From Desulfobulbaceae bacterium (GTDB lineage: Bacteria; Desulfobacterota; Desulfobulbia; Desulfobulbales; Desulfocapsaceae), in contig WSXV01000021.1 in NCBI GenBank assembly GCA_009773475.1, positions 1 through 37,813 on the forward strand: a DNA stretch of 37,813 nt. The letters run 5' to 3'. Position numbers and translations under genes: made by a program. Position 1 is the first letter of the stretch. Every line of letters begins with the position of its first letter. This document shows, piece by piece, positions 1-8,533 of this stretch. The notes below the pieces were generated by a model. The model was not told the origin of the DNA and searched no databases. It was given only the letters and a program-made list of their open reading frames with translations.

Positions 1-53
1 ACTCCTCTTTCGTCGTGGTTAGAAGAGCGCTGAGAATAACACAGCTTGCCCAT
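1..53 (-). CDS. Possible start of the next gene, cut by the window edge
   Basis: An ATG at 53 reads leftward and stays open to the edge (MGKLCYSQRSSNHDERG). An AGG lies about eight bases upstream. It begins just after the ATP-binding protein stops, on the same strand, so it could be the third gene of the cobalamin-regulated transporter operon. Seventeen residues are too few to assign a family, and a chance open frame of this length is quite possible. Confidence 0.25.
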   Translation of the reverse strand, partial: MGKLCYSQRSSNHDERG

Positions 54-58
54 TTAAC

Positions 59-988
59 CTACATTAGAGAGAGTTGCATTTGCGACTTGAATTCACCTTC
101 AGTGGTTGAATGCAGCAGCGCATTTTCGGGTTCTGATTGTTCGGATTCAACGGCCTCCTGTGGTGGAGAGCATATGGGCGCAGGACATGAACCCATATGT
201 GATGATCGCTCCAAGGAGGGAAAAAGGGCCATCTGCACCTCCGGTTCTACCTGAAAAACATCGGTGATCAACCCTGATGTCAAAACGTCTGCCACTGCCC
301 CGGTTTTAAATATGCGCCCCTCATTCAAAACAATCACCTGATCACAGAAGGCCGCGGCCAGATTCAGATCATGGATGGCGGCAATGACTGTCCGGCCCTG
401 ATCCTGCACCAGTCTCCGAATCACGTGCATAATCTCAATGGTGTGATGGATATCCAGATTGGCCGTGGCCTCATCAAGCACCAGAACCTCCGTATCCTGA
501 GCCAGTGCCCGCGCCACCACCACCCGTTGTTTCTCGCCGCCGGACAGATCGGTGATCAGACGATGCCGTAAGGACTGAATCTGCATCTTCTCCATCGCAC
601 CCTCAACCAGATCGAGGTCCCGAACCGTTGGATTGCTGAACCTGGGGATATGCGGATAGCGTCCCATAAGCACTACCTCCGCCACAGTGAAATCAAAGCC
701 CATGGCAAATTGCTGGGGCACCAGGGAAATCTTTCGGGCCAGCTCTTTTTTGCCATAGCTGCCAAGGGGCCGGCCCTGAAACAGAAGCTGGCCGCTCTTT
801 AAAAATCTAGTCGCCGTCAGCAGATCAAGCAGGGTGCTCTTACCGCTGCCATTGGGGCCGATGAGCCCATAAAACCGGCCGGGCGCAAGTTCCAGATCAA
901 TATCATGGAGGACATTCTCCGCCCGGTAGGCAAAACAGCCCTTGCTGACCGCAAACACTGGCACGGCATTTTTATCTAAGCTCATCAT
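59..988 (-). CDS. btuD: ABC transporter ATP-binding protein, probable cobalamin importer (BtuD-type)
   Basis: This is the cytoplasmic ATPase of a FecCDE/BtuCD-type importer. Visible motifs are the Walker A GPNGSGKST (residues 44-52), the Q-loop PQQ (91-93), the signature LSGGEKQ (148-154), the Walker B VLVLDEA (168-174) and the switch histidine in AAIHDLNL (about 206). The 309 residues exceed the usual 255-265; the excess is a C-terminal tail rich in Glu and Ser with no recognised domain. Its ATG overlaps the TGA of the upstream permease by four bases, so the two are translationally coupled. The family also carries iron siderophores and haem; the vitamin B12 assignment rests on the cobalamin riboswitch upstream of the operon. 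Confidence 0.88.
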   Translation of the reverse strand: MMSLDKNAVPVFAVSKGCFAYRAENVLHDIDLELAPGRFYGLIGPNGSGKSTLLDLLTATRFLKSGQLLFQGRPLGSYGKKELARKISLVPQQFAMGFDFTVAEVVLMGRYPHIPRFSNPTVRDLDLVEGAMEKMQIQSLRHRLITDLSGGEKQRVVVARALAQDTEVLVLDEATANLDIHHTIEIMHVIRRLVQDQGRTVIAAIHDLNLAAAFCDQVIVLNEGRIFKTGAVADVLTSGLITDVFQVEPEVQMALFPSLERSSHMGSCPAPICSPPQEAVESEQSEPENALLHSTTEGEFKSQMQLSLM

Positions 989-2022
989 TGCACCCCCAAC
1001 TGTTTCCGACGAAAGATATAGCAGAAGAATGGGCCGCCGATCAGTGAGGTGAGCACCCCGATGGGTAGCTCCGTCGGCAGCCAGGCCCTGGTTATGGTGT
1101 CTGCGGTGAGCAGAAGAATGGCACCGCCAAAGAAACAGGCGGGAATCAGGAGTCGATTATCCGGCCCCAGAACAAGGCGCAGAAGATGGGGGACAATCAG
1201 GCCGACAAAGCCAATGATCCCGGACACCGAGACACAGATGGCAGTCATCAGTGAGGCGCAGACCAGCAGAATCTTTTTCACCCGGCGGCTATCCACCCCG
1301 ATGGTCTCCGCCGTTCGCCCGCCAAAGGCCATGACATTTAAATCCCTGGCAAAATAGAGCATTACCAGCAGGCAGGGAAAGGCAAACAAAGCAGTGAGCA
1401 GCACATCACTCCAGGTCTTCCCCACCAGACTGCCCATCAGCCAGAAGATAATCACCCCCACCTGTTCGTCGGCCAGATATTGAATAAACCCGATCCCTGC
1501 CGAGAGGATAGCTGCCACAATCACCCCGGACAGGATAAGGGTATTGGAAGAAAGCCTGCCATCGGGAGCGGCCAGGGAAAATACCGCGGCCAGAGTAACC
1601 ATGGCTCCAAGGAAAGCGAAGAAGGGAACGGAAAAAAAGACCGGAATCGTAACCCCGAGAATCCCCAGCACCAGCGCCAGCGACGCGCCAAAGGCGGCGC
1701 CAGAGGAAACCCCGAGGGTATAAGGATCAGCCAGGGGATTAAGAAGAATGGCCTGAAACACGGCCCCGGCCATGGCTAGTCCGCCCCCGACGATGGCCGC
1801 AGTCAGAATACGGGGCAACCGAACCTCCAGGATAACAAAGGGAAAGGTGGGGTTCATATCCGCCGCAAACGTCCCCCCACAGACCTTTAACCACAACACC
1901 CGGACCACCTCTGCCGGGGATATGGAAATAAACCCCATCCCCGTTGCGAGGATAATTGCCAGGGTCAAGATCAGAGCAAGGGAGAGCAGGGTAAGTGGCG
2001 GCTTAGCAGACATGAATTTCAA
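985..2022 (-). CDS. btuC: FecCD-family permease, probable cobalamin importer (BtuC-type)
   Basis: This is the inner-membrane permease of the importer, about 345 residues and strongly hydrophobic, with the nine to ten membrane helices usual for the FecCD family. Family signatures include the LPRILTAAIVGGGLAMAGA segment near residue 70 and the GFVGLIVPHLLRLVLGPD segment in the C-terminal half that contacts the ATPase. Two starts are possible: TTG at 2022 or ATG at 2013 (MSAKPPLTLLSL). No strong ribosome site precedes either. It is the first gene behind a riboswitch and terminator and overlaps btuD by four bases. The substrate is inferred from the riboswitch. No periplasmic binding protein is visible in the window. 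Confidence 0.87.
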   Translation of the reverse strand: MKFMSAKPPLTLLSLALILTLAIILATGMGFISISPAEVVRVLWLKVCGGTFAADMNPTFPFVILEVRLPRILTAAIVGGGLAMAGAVFQAILLNPLADPYTLGVSSGAAFGASLALVLGILGVTIPVFFSVPFFAFLGAMVTLAAVFSLAAPDGRLSSNTLILSGVIVAAILSAGIGFIQYLADEQVGVIIFWLMGSLVGKTWSDVLLTALFAFPCLLVMLYFARDLNVMAFGGRTAETIGVDSRRVKKILLVCASLMTAICVSVSGIIGFVGLIVPHLLRLVLGPDNRLLIPACFFGGAILLLTADTITRAWLPTELPIGVLTSLIGGPFFCYIFRRKQLGVQ

Positions 2023-2183
2023 TCACAAAATGGGCAACAGGAGGACGAAAGAGGGCCTTGCCCACAACGGAGTATGCCGAAGCTTACGATGAGACGGAGC
2101 TCAATCAGGAAAAATGAGCGACCCAATAGAGGAGGTGAAAATCTTGCAGGATGGAACATGGTGTTCCCTTGACCGATCGGATC

Positions 2184-2233
2184 CGGAAAAAACAAAAAAT
2201 CCCGGATCAATGATAGCAATTGATCCGGGATTT
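2184..2233 (-). terminator. Intrinsic terminator, expression platform of the cobalamin riboswitch
   Basis: A perfect 14-bp stem (2197-2210 pairing with 2220-2233, arm AAATCCCGGATCAA) has a 9-base loop. On the minus strand it is followed by TTTTTTGTTTTTT. It lies between the riboswitch aptamer and btuC, the position expected for a switch that ends transcription when vitamin B12 is bound. Confidence 0.88.
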
Positions 2234-2289
2234 CCCTTCATATCCGAAATCACAGGTATGAACTCTGTCCGCGAGCTCATACCATCCAT

Positions 2290-2500
2290 ATTCAGGCAGG
2301 TCTTCTGACTCCCGGATCTTTCGCACCCCGCGCCTTCCCGTCCGGCTTACTCTCAGACAGTGGCATTCTGCGGGATTTGTCCCCGGTTACAGCGGCGGGC
2401 CCGTCTTCGATTTGCACGAAGTTCCCTTTTCAACCTGTCAGGCTCTTTCTGCTTTCCAGTAAAAGAAAACCTCAGAAAACGCCTCCAGGTACCTGAATTC
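2290..2500 (-). promoter_or_regulatory. Cobalamin (AdoCbl-type) riboswitch
   Basis: Read on the minus strand, the segment holds the hallmark blocks of the cobalamin aptamer in order: AAAGGGAA, the GCCACTG block, the GGGAAGGC-type block and GAGTCAGAAGACCTGCC at the 3' end. The closing helix P1 is visible as ATTCAGG near 2290 pairing with CCTGAAT near 2493-2499. The element starts a few bases after the predicted transcription start and is followed by a strong terminator, then btuC. This fixes the likely substrate of the transporter as vitamin B12 or a corrinoid precursor. Confidence 0.95.
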
Positions 2501-2509
2501 ATGATCTAC

Positions 2510-2538
2510 TCAATACCTGCAATCATCATTTTTGTCAA
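2510..2538 (-). promoter_or_regulatory. Sigma-70 type promoter for the riboswitch-btuCD transcript
   Basis: On the minus strand a perfect -35 box TTGACA (2533-2538) is separated by exactly 17 bases from a weak -10 box TATTGA (2510-2515). The implied start site near 2503 is right at the 5' edge of the aptamer, which supports the call. The -10 box matches consensus at only about three positions. Confidence 0.6.
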
Positions 2539-2622
2539 GCAGGGTTGAATCCCAGGACTTGAACTGGGCCGGAAACTCAGGGCGACAGAGCAAGAGAAGC
2601 GCACCCAACAGGCCATCCATCC

Positions 2623-3792
2623 TCAGCCCTTGATCACCGCCAGAGGGCGCAGAGCCACGAGTACCTCCACCAGATCCAGCTGGTTGTCAATGACCTCGTC
2701 TATATCCTTGTAGGCGCCGGCGGCCTCATCCAGATCCCTGGTGGAACGAACGGCATGAATAATACCCTGGTCATCCAGCCGTTTCTTCTCCCGCACCAGA
2801 TCAAGCTGACGCTGGGCCTGCTTGCGTCCCATCTTTCTGCCGGCGCCATGGGAGCAGGACTCAAAACTCTCAGGATTTCCCTTGCCCTTGACGATATAAC
2901 TGGGACTTCCCTGTGAACCCGGGATAATGCCGATCTCGCCCTCCCTGGCGCTGGTCGCCCCTTTGCGGTGCACCAGTACATGTTTGCTGTAATGCAGCTC
3001 CAGGGCTGCGTAATTATGGGCAATATTGATCATCGGCTCAAAAACCACAGGGGCCGCCGCCAACAAAACAGCATCCTTGACCCGCTCCATCATCATCTTC
3101 CGATTGGCAAAGGCAAAATCGACACAATAACGCATCTCCCCAAGATAGGCCTGGGCAGCGGCGCTGGTAACAGGTAAAAACGCCAATTGCCAGCTGGTCG
3201 GGATCTTTGAGCCCGACTGCCGGTTCAGCTCCATGGCCAGATGGTTATAATAATTGGCAACCTTGAAGCCGAGATTCCGGCTGCCGGAATGGACCATCAG
3301 CCAGATCCGTCCGTCGTCACCCTTCTGGATCTCGATAAAATGATTGCCCCCGCCCAGAGTTCCAAGCTGGGTGAGCGCGGCCTGATATTCCCTGGTTACA
3401 ACCGGCAGGTCCGCCATATCCCGGTCCGGCTTGGGCATGAACTGCGGAGCCTGCTTCTTCTGATGATGATCGAAACCAAGGGGAACCTTCCTTCTGATCT
3501 CCGTCAGCACTTGCGTCAACTGCCTGGTAGAGATGGTGGCAAGGGAAGTCCGCACAGCACACATGCCGCAGCCGATATCCACCCCCACGGCATTTGGGAT
3601 CACCACTTCTTCAGACGCCATCACCCCACCAATGGGCATGCCATAGCCCAAATGAGCATCGGGCATCACCGCCACATGCTGAAAAAGAAAGGGGAGATTG
3701 GCGAGATTCTTGGCCTGTTCCAAGGCACCGGTTTCAATATCGTCAAGCCAGAGTTTGATGGGGAGTTTTTCAGTGACAATGACTTTTTCCAT
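2623..3792 (-). CDS. rtcB: RtcB-family RNA-splicing ligase
   Basis: RtcB joins RNA 2',3'-cyclic phosphate ends to 5'-OH ends using GTP and manganese. Diagnostic motifs are MPDAHLGYG (residues 43-51), GVDIGCGMCAVRT (to about 82) with the metal-binding Asp and Cys, GGGNHF (147-152), VHSGSRN (167-173), HRKGAT and the SHGAGR motif (314-319), whose histidine is guanylylated in the family. I chose the ATG at 3792 because GAGGGTG sits eight bases upstream; a TTG eight codons earlier lacks such a site. The 389 residues match the shorter bacterial RtcB forms. No rtcA, prfH or archease gene is adjacent, so the cellular role (tRNA or rRNA repair) cannot be read from context. Confidence 0.93.
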   Translation of the reverse strand: MEKVIVTEKLPIKLWLDDIETGALEQAKNLANLPFLFQHVAVMPDAHLGYGMPIGGVMASEEVVIPNAVGVDIGCGMCAVRTSLATISTRQLTQVLTEIRRKVPLGFDHHQKKQAPQFMPKPDRDMADLPVVTREYQAALTQLGTLGGGNHFIEIQKGDDGRIWLMVHSGSRNLGFKVANYYNHLAMELNRQSGSKIPTSWQLAFLPVTSAAAQAYLGEMRYCVDFAFANRKMMMERVKDAVLLAAAPVVFEPMINIAHNYAALELHYSKHVLVHRKGATSAREGEIGIIPGSQGSPSYIVKGKGNPESFESCSHGAGRKMGRKQAQRQLDLVREKKRLDDQGIIHAVRSTRDLDEAAGAYKDIDEVIDNQLDLVEVLVALRPLAVIKG

Positions 3793-3882
3793 ATCAGAAT
3801 CACCCTCTTTGACCAACGTTCAGAAATGAAAAAACAGATTCAGGAAGCTTTGAAAAAACAGCCGGAGGCCTAATTACCAGTT

Positions 3883-3914
3883 AAAAAAAAAGCGGGGCCA
3901 TCTTCGGCCCCGCT
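3883..3914 (-). terminator. Intrinsic terminator of the PEP-CTERM gene
   Basis: A perfect 9-bp GC-rich stem (AGCGGGGCC at 3891-3899 with GGCCCCGCT at 3906-3914) has a 6-base loop. On the minus strand it is followed by eight T residues (3883-3890). It lies 32 bases past the stop of the PEP-CTERM gene and separates it from rtcB. Confidence 0.92.
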
Positions 3915-3945
3915 CACATCCAAAACAATTTTTCCAGAAGAAGTA

Positions 3946-4491
3946 TTAGCCCTTCTTCCTTCTCAGCAAACGCCCTGCCAAGCCAGCAAGACCGGTTCCA
4001 AAGAGCAGCATGGTAGCCGGCTCTGGAACTGGGTTTGCTTCAAATTCTCCGAGATGACTTACCTTCCCAATATTCGAAATATTCCTCAAATCAAAACCCA
4101 TTTCGCCAAGATCAATTACTGCCCAATACAAACTATCCAAATTATCAAACAAAAAGTGGGTATAAGAACTTCCGGAATTATTACCGATCTTAACCAAAAA
4201 ATAGTCAGTTGGTGTTGCTAATGCATGGGCAAAGACACCATTATAACCTTCGACACCACTCCATTCAGAAGCTGCAACACTTTGTTGAAAATAATCAGCT
4301 ATAGTATACGATGTACCTAATTTTAAATTAATCCAGTCTACTTCAGTTTGCTCACCAGAATTGGCTAAAGTTGTGGAATACAGAAGATCGTCAATACCAA
4401 CCACTGTTGTAAGAGGAATTGATTGAGCCACCCCTGTCATTCCTACAAAAAATAATCCAATCGCCAAGCCAGTCAATAATGTCTTTTTCAT
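3946..4491 (-). CDS. PEP-CTERM sorting-domain exported protein
   Basis: The 181-residue product has a signal peptide (MKKTLLTGLAIGLFFVGMTG, cleavage likely after VAQS) and a classic C-terminal PEP-CTERM signal: NPVPEPAT, a short hydrophobic helix (MLLFGTGLAGLAG) and a basic tail RLLRRKKG. Proteins of this class are exported, processed by exosortase and linked to exopolysaccharide or the cell surface. The middle part (about residues 25-150) is rich in Ser, Thr and Asn and resembles no domain I recognise. The start is the ATG at 4491 after GGGGGGTG; an upstream GTG at 4500 is less likely. A sigma-54 promoter lies upstream and a terminator downstream, so it is a single-gene unit. No exosortase gene is in the window. 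Confidence 0.88.
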   Translation of the reverse strand: MKKTLLTGLAIGLFFVGMTGVAQSIPLTTVVGIDDLLYSTTLANSGEQTEVDWINLKLGTSYTIADYFQQSVAASEWSGVEGYNGVFAHALATPTDYFLVKIGNNSGSSYTHFLFDNLDSLYWAVIDLGEMGFDLRNISNIGKVSHLGEFEANPVPEPATMLLFGTGLAGLAGRLLRRKKG

Positions 4492-4573
4492 TAATAACAC
4501 CCCCCTTTATTAATTTTTCTTTCTACATCGAAAATTGATCATTACAGAAAAATCAACGACCTTGTGTATATTA

Positions 4574-4589
4574 AGCAAAATTCATACCA
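4574..4589 (-). promoter_or_regulatory. Sigma-54 (RpoN) promoter of the PEP-CTERM gene
   Basis: On the minus strand TGGTATGAATTTTGCT matches the -24/-12 consensus TGGCACG-N4-TTGCW with both the GG and GC elements at correct spacing. The implied start site is about 70 bases before the ATG at 4491. PEP-CTERM genes in exosortase-bearing bacteria are often controlled by the PrsK/PrsR two-component system acting with RpoN (established knowledge), which fits. Confidence 0.7.
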
Positions 4590-4692
4590 AGATCCATCCA
4601 AACAAGATTGAAATATTAAATCCTGCAATTCCAAAGACATACCAAGAAAAAATTCTCGTCAGCCGCAATAAATCTAAAAAACACAAAATCTC

Positions 4693-4809
4693 TTTTCCGC
4701 CTTTTCCGAAAAATCCTGTTCGGTTTTCAGGAAAAGTTCCCATTTTCCGGAAACAACAACTTTTCCCGCCTGCAAAAAAAGGTCGAGAAAAATTTGCCAT
4801 CAATTTTCC
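4693..4809. promoter_or_regulatory. Cluster of TTTTCC boxes, candidate enhancer sites for the sigma-54 promoter
   Basis: In this AT-rich spacer TTTTCC recurs at 4693, 4702, 4743, 4761 and 4804 and in reverse as GGAAAA at 4730. GGAAAAGTT (4730-4738) and AACTTTTCC (4758-4766) form an inverted repeat around a central TTTCCGGAAA palindrome. The cluster lies 100-230 bases upstream of the -24/-12 promoter, the usual distance for an enhancer-binding protein. That it binds a PrsR-like activator is inference. The rest of the 432-base gap to the kinase gene shows no gene. Confidence 0.4.
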
Positions 4810-4923
4810 CAAGTGCTAGCATATACTATAAAGGAGACGTAACACAACCCCATTTCAGCCCCTGGAAATGCCACATCAGCTGGTATGCTTCTCACTCGCC
4901 GCCCATCAGCAAGGAGGATTGTC

Positions 4924-5928
4924 GTGACAACACAACCTGCTGCCCCCCTGCAACAAGCTGATATCAAAGAGCTCATCGCCAAACATGGTGGCGCGGATCG
5001 GGTTCCTTCCCACTTCAAGATCATCACCGACACCAGTGACTTTTTCAAAATTGAGTATAACGATGTGGTGCTTCTTGACAATGTCCCGTACTGGATGAAA
5101 CGCTGTGAAAAGGAGGGTCGCTTTGGCCTCGATGACGAGCCCAAATTCTGGGTTCGCCGGGCCATCGAACTGCCCACCGGTGCCACCAGAATCCTCAAGT
5201 TGGTCTTTTACGAAGAATTTAAAACCGTGATCGCCGGGGTTAAGATGACCTGTTTTCGCAGCCCAAAAAAGGAGGCTCGGCTTCTTGACCTGGTTGCAGG
5301 ACACAAAAACTTCATGCATGGCCGCTGGGTCCTCGATGCCGCCGGCAACAACGTCCGCATCCTCGAATTCATCCGCGGCCCCCGCTTTGACGATGTCATT
5401 ACGGGTTACGGCAGTAACCATCATGACTACTTCCACAAATACTTTCCTCAAGTTCTTGATCACTTCATTGAGCTCGTTCAGTCCATCAAATTCCTACACG
5501 ATCAAGGTGAAAAACACGGCGATATCCGCCGGGATCATATCATCTGGGACGAGGCAACACAGGTTAACCGCTGGATCGATTTCGACTACAACTTTCAGCA
5601 AGGCGAATCGCTGTTCAGCTTTGACATGCAGGGATTGGGCAACATTCTCATCTTTCTTGTCGGCCGTGGAGACGTCCTGGTGCCGGACCTCTACCACAAG
5701 CAGCGGGCGCTCTTTGACACCCTCTGGGGCGAGGACCTGAGTATTGCCTACAAAAACCGGGTGGCCAATCTCAAAAAAATCTATCCCTATATCCCGGATT
5801 CCTTAAACCGAATACTGCTCCACTTTTCCTATGGAGCGAATATTTTCTATGAAAATACCGACCAGATACTGGAAGACTTAGGCTTGGCCCGGGAAGACAT
5901 GATTTCACTGACAGGGAGGCAATTATGA
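4924..5928 (+). CDS. Atypical protein-kinase-fold protein, function unknown
   Basis: The 334-residue soluble protein keeps the main kinase landmarks. These are a candidate ATP-anchoring lysine (K92 in ILKLVF), a possible helix-C glutamate (E117 in KKEARLL), a catalytic loop HGDIRRDHI (198-206) and a metal-binding IDFDYN (218-223) in place of DFG. The HGDIRRDH loop resembles the RIO/Kdo/lipopolysaccharide kinase side of the superfamily rather than classical Ser/Thr kinases, so the substrate may be a small molecule, a lipid or a protein. The start is GTG 4924 because AAGGAGG precedes it by six bases. It overlaps the next gene, a universal stress protein, by four bases (ATGA), which suggests they act together. 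Confidence 0.75.
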   Translation: MTTQPAAPLQQADIKELIAKHGGADRVPSHFKIITDTSDFFKIEYNDVVLLDNVPYWMKRCEKEGRFGLDDEPKFWVRRAIELPTGATRILKLVFYEEFKTVIAGVKMTCFRSPKKEARLLDLVAGHKNFMHGRWVLDAAGNNVRILEFIRGPRFDDVITGYGSNHHDYFHKYFPQVLDHFIELVQSIKFLHDQGEKHGDIRRDHIIWDEATQVNRWIDFDYNFQQGESLFSFDMQGLGNILIFLVGRGDVLVPDLYHKQRALFDTLWGEDLSIAYKNRVANLKKIYPYIPDSLNRILLHFSYGANIFYENTDQILEDLGLAREDMISLTGRQL

Positions 5929-6413
5929 GCGAACAAGATTTTGGCGATCTCGCCCGCAGGGACACGGAACGCCACCTGCTGCTGGCTGTGGATGAATCTG
6001 AAAACTCAAAGCGAGCGGTCATGTATGTGGCGGATTTTTTCAGCGGCAACCCGGATGTATTTGTCACCCTGCTTTCCATCATCCCCGAGCCCACCGATGA
6101 TTTTTTCCCCACCGAGGAAAAACGGCAGCAATGGCTGACGGAACAAAAAAAAGCCATGGACAGAGCCCTGGCCAATTACAAGGGAATTCTTCTCAGTGCC
6201 GGCTTAAAAGAGGAACAGATCGAAGTGCGCCTGATAATCAGGCATTGCACTTCCATCGGTGACGCAATTCTGGAGGAACAGGCAAAGTTGCGCTGCTGCA
6301 TCGTGGTAGTGGGGCGCCGCGGCATCACTCGGAACGAGGAGTTCTTATTCGGCTCCACCTCCAATCGGATTCTGCATCACGCCACGCACTGCGCGGTCAT
6401 GATTGTGGAATAA
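5925..6413 (+). CDS. Universal stress protein (UspA family)
   Basis: This is a single Usp domain of 162 residues. It opens with RHLLLAVDESENSKRAV, the usual first strand with its DxS motif, and ends with VVVGRRG followed by nine residues and GSTSN. That matches the G-x2-G-x9-G-[ST] pattern of ATP-binding Usp proteins, so nucleotide binding is likely. The last strand, HCAVMIVE, is the normal family end. A roughly 20-residue insert after the first strand (DFFPTEEKRQQWLTEQKK) is charged and probably helical. It is coupled by a four-base overlap to the kinase-like gene upstream; Usp proteins can be phosphorylated in other bacteria, so a kinase-target pair is a reasonable but untested idea. Confidence 0.9.
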   Translation: MSEQDFGDLARRDTERHLLLAVDESENSKRAVMYVADFFSGNPDVFVTLLSIIPEPTDDFFPTEEKRQQWLTEQKKAMDRALANYKGILLSAGLKEEQIEVRLIIRHCTSIGDAILEEQAKLRCCIVVVGRRGITRNEEFLFGSTSNRILHHATHCAVMIVE

Positions 6414-6516
6414 TCATGAGATGCTGATTGCATCAGGCTGAAGGCAAAATAACTGAAGGTTTCTCAAAACAATAACTCTTTGTACGGCATTTATCCTTCA
6501 GGCTTTAGCATGTTTC

Positions 6517-8451
6517 TTACACAGCTTTCTTCCGAAGAACCCGAGTATCTCCGATACGGATGGTCAATTTAATCCTGTCGAAATACTCAAGGAGGGGAAT
6601 GGAGAACTTACGGGTCAGACCCGTTAATTCCTTGAAGCGAGGGGCATCGATATCCTTCTCACGCGTTAAAAACGCGGTCAAATCCTGGGCTAGTTTATCA
6701 ATCGTATCGGCATGGTAATAAAGACTTTCGCTGATCTTGACCAGCTTTCCCTGACGCAGCAGCAAGGCCAGAACCTCCTTCACCATGGATTCGGGAATGT
6801 CGGAAAATTGTTCCCAGCTCTCCCGGATGGTGGCAGTGCTCAGCCCTTTCTGCCGGTACCACCCCTCCAGTTTAAGCTGGAAGGCCTTTTCATCCACCTG
6901 TAGGACAATCCGATGCGAGCTCAACCGCACCTCAGACTCTTCTTGAATCACCAGTTCTTTTTTCACCAGTTCCCCCAGGCAGAACTGAAAGACCTTCAAT
7001 TCCAGTCGCTTGCCCAGGCTTGAGCGCAACTCTTCCTTGGACAGGCCGCCCTGCAGGGGATGTTCACGATGAAAGGCGGTGAGATTCAAGAGCAGGGCCT
7101 CTTCCACCTTATCGCTTACCGTCTTTGCCAGATAGCGCTGGGCGGCGGAATCCACCACCACGATCTTGCGAGTGGAAAGCGGCGCATTCATCACCTTTTT
7201 CAACTGCTTACCAAAAGTCCCCAGCCGGATAGAGAGCTCATCGGCCGTCAACCCTGCGGTGTGACTTTCTTCAAGAAAAAGGAGAATTCTGTCTTCAATG
7301 GTTCCATGTTGAAGAATTCGGAAGACTCCGGCATTTAACTGCCGATCCTCTTCCGTGGCCCGTTTTCGCTTTCGAGGCGGCTGGTTGCCCAGCACCTCGC
7401 CACCGCCGATGGTTGTTGCCGGAGAATAACTACGGACCACATATCGATCCCCCGGCCATACGGCAATGGGCTCCTCAAAAAGAAGCTGGACGGCAGCCGA
7501 TTGCCCTGGCCTCAGCTCGTCTTGCTGGAGCAGAGAGATGCGACCCATAACCTCGGCGGTGCCCAGATGGACGCGTACCCTGGTGCGGTGCTTGAGCGGT
7601 TTTTCATTACCGGCAAGATAGAGAAAATCACAATCCAGCATGAATCCTGCCTGCAAAGCGCCGGGAGTTGCCGCCACCATCCCCCGCTCGATGAGGGCGG
7701 TATCGACCCCCTGCAGATTGATGGCGGTGCGGTGTCCTGCCTCCACCTCTTCCACGGACTGGGAATGGACTTGCAGCCCGCGAACTTTGGCTACCAACTC
7801 GGCAGGATAAAAACGCAGCTCCTCACCAATGGCAACCCGCCCGGAGATAGAGGTCCCGGTAATCACCGCCCCAAATCCCTTCATGGCAAAAATTCGATCC
7901 ACCGGCAGCCGAAACGGGCCATGGACCTCCTGGAGCTGCTGCCGGCTGACGAAGCGATCAAGCTCTTCCTTCAGTTCAGCAATGCCTTCCCCGGTGATGG
8001 AGGAGACCCGCACCAGTGGCGAGTCTTCAAGAAAACTGCCGACACAGAAATCTCGGACCTCTTCTTCCACCAGGTCCAGCCAGTCCGGCTCCACCATATC
8101 TACCTTGGTGATAACAATGATCCCTTGCTTGACCCCAAGCAGACGACAGATCTCGAAGTGTTCCCTGGTCTGGGGCATGATCCCTTCGTCCGCCGCCACA
8201 ATAAAGGACACCAGATCCATTCCCATGACCCCGGCAACCATGTTTTTAACAAACTTTTCATGACCGGGAACATCGACGATCCCGAGGCGATGCCCGCAGG
8301 GAAGGTCTAGGTAGGCAAAACCCAGCTCAATTGTGATGCCGCGTTTTTTTTCTTCCTTCAGCCGGTCGGTTTCGATACCGGTGAGGGCCCTGATCAAACT
8401 GGTCTTGCCATGATCTACATGGCCGGCGGTGCCGAGGACGATTTCACGCAT
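6517..8451 (-). CDS. selB: Selenocysteine-specific elongation factor SelB
   Basis: SelB delivers Sec-tRNA to UGA codons marked by a SECIS hairpin. The 644 residues show an EF-Tu-like GTPase domain with GHVDHGKT (10-17), DVPGH (60-64) and TKVD (115-118), then EF-Tu-like domains, and a long C-terminal part with the winged-helix repeats that bind SECIS RNA. Length and order match full-length bacterial SelB. It is the last of three minus-strand genes (mrp, hydrolase, selB), with an 82-base gap before it. selA, selD and the Sec tRNA are not in this window, so the machinery is dispersed. Its presence means any TGA-interrupted frame in this genome should be checked as a possible selenoprotein. Confidence 0.96.
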   Translation of the reverse strand: MREIVLGTAGHVDHGKTSLIRALTGIETDRLKEEKKRGITIELGFAYLDLPCGHRLGIVDVPGHEKFVKNMVAGVMGMDLVSFIVAADEGIMPQTREHFEICRLLGVKQGIIVITKVDMVEPDWLDLVEEEVRDFCVGSFLEDSPLVRVSSITGEGIAELKEELDRFVSRQQLQEVHGPFRLPVDRIFAMKGFGAVITGTSISGRVAIGEELRFYPAELVAKVRGLQVHSQSVEEVEAGHRTAINLQGVDTALIERGMVAATPGALQAGFMLDCDFLYLAGNEKPLKHRTRVRVHLGTAEVMGRISLLQQDELRPGQSAAVQLLFEEPIAVWPGDRYVVRSYSPATTIGGGEVLGNQPPRKRKRATEEDRQLNAGVFRILQHGTIEDRILLFLEESHTAGLTADELSIRLGTFGKQLKKVMNAPLSTRKIVVVDSAAQRYLAKTVSDKVEEALLLNLTAFHREHPLQGGLSKEELRSSLGKRLELKVFQFCLGELVKKELVIQEESEVRLSSHRIVLQVDEKAFQLKLEGWYRQKGLSTATIRESWEQFSDIPESMVKEVLALLLRQGKLVKISESLYYHADTIDKLAQDLTAFLTREKDIDAPRFKELTGLTRKFSIPLLEYFDRIKLTIRIGDTRVLRKKAV

Positions 8452-8533
8452 TTTAAAAGACAGAGGTCAGAAGACAGGAATCAGAAGACAGCGGGAGCGA
8501 AGCAGGGATAAATCCGTCACTTCCGCTGAAGGC

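Noticed and set aside
2540..2570. tRNA-like T-arm (GTTCAAGTC on the minus strand)
   Set aside because: The flanking stem does not pair correctly and no acceptor, D or anticodon arm fits around it.
7501..8310. Long plus-strand frame opposite selB
   Set aside because: It is antisense to the conserved GTPase region of selB and has no family motif; it arises from codon bias.
6517..8451. Selenoprotein genes near selB
   Set aside because: I looked for known selenoprotein families interrupted by TGA in the gene-free stretches and saw none; the selenocysteine tRNA was not found either.
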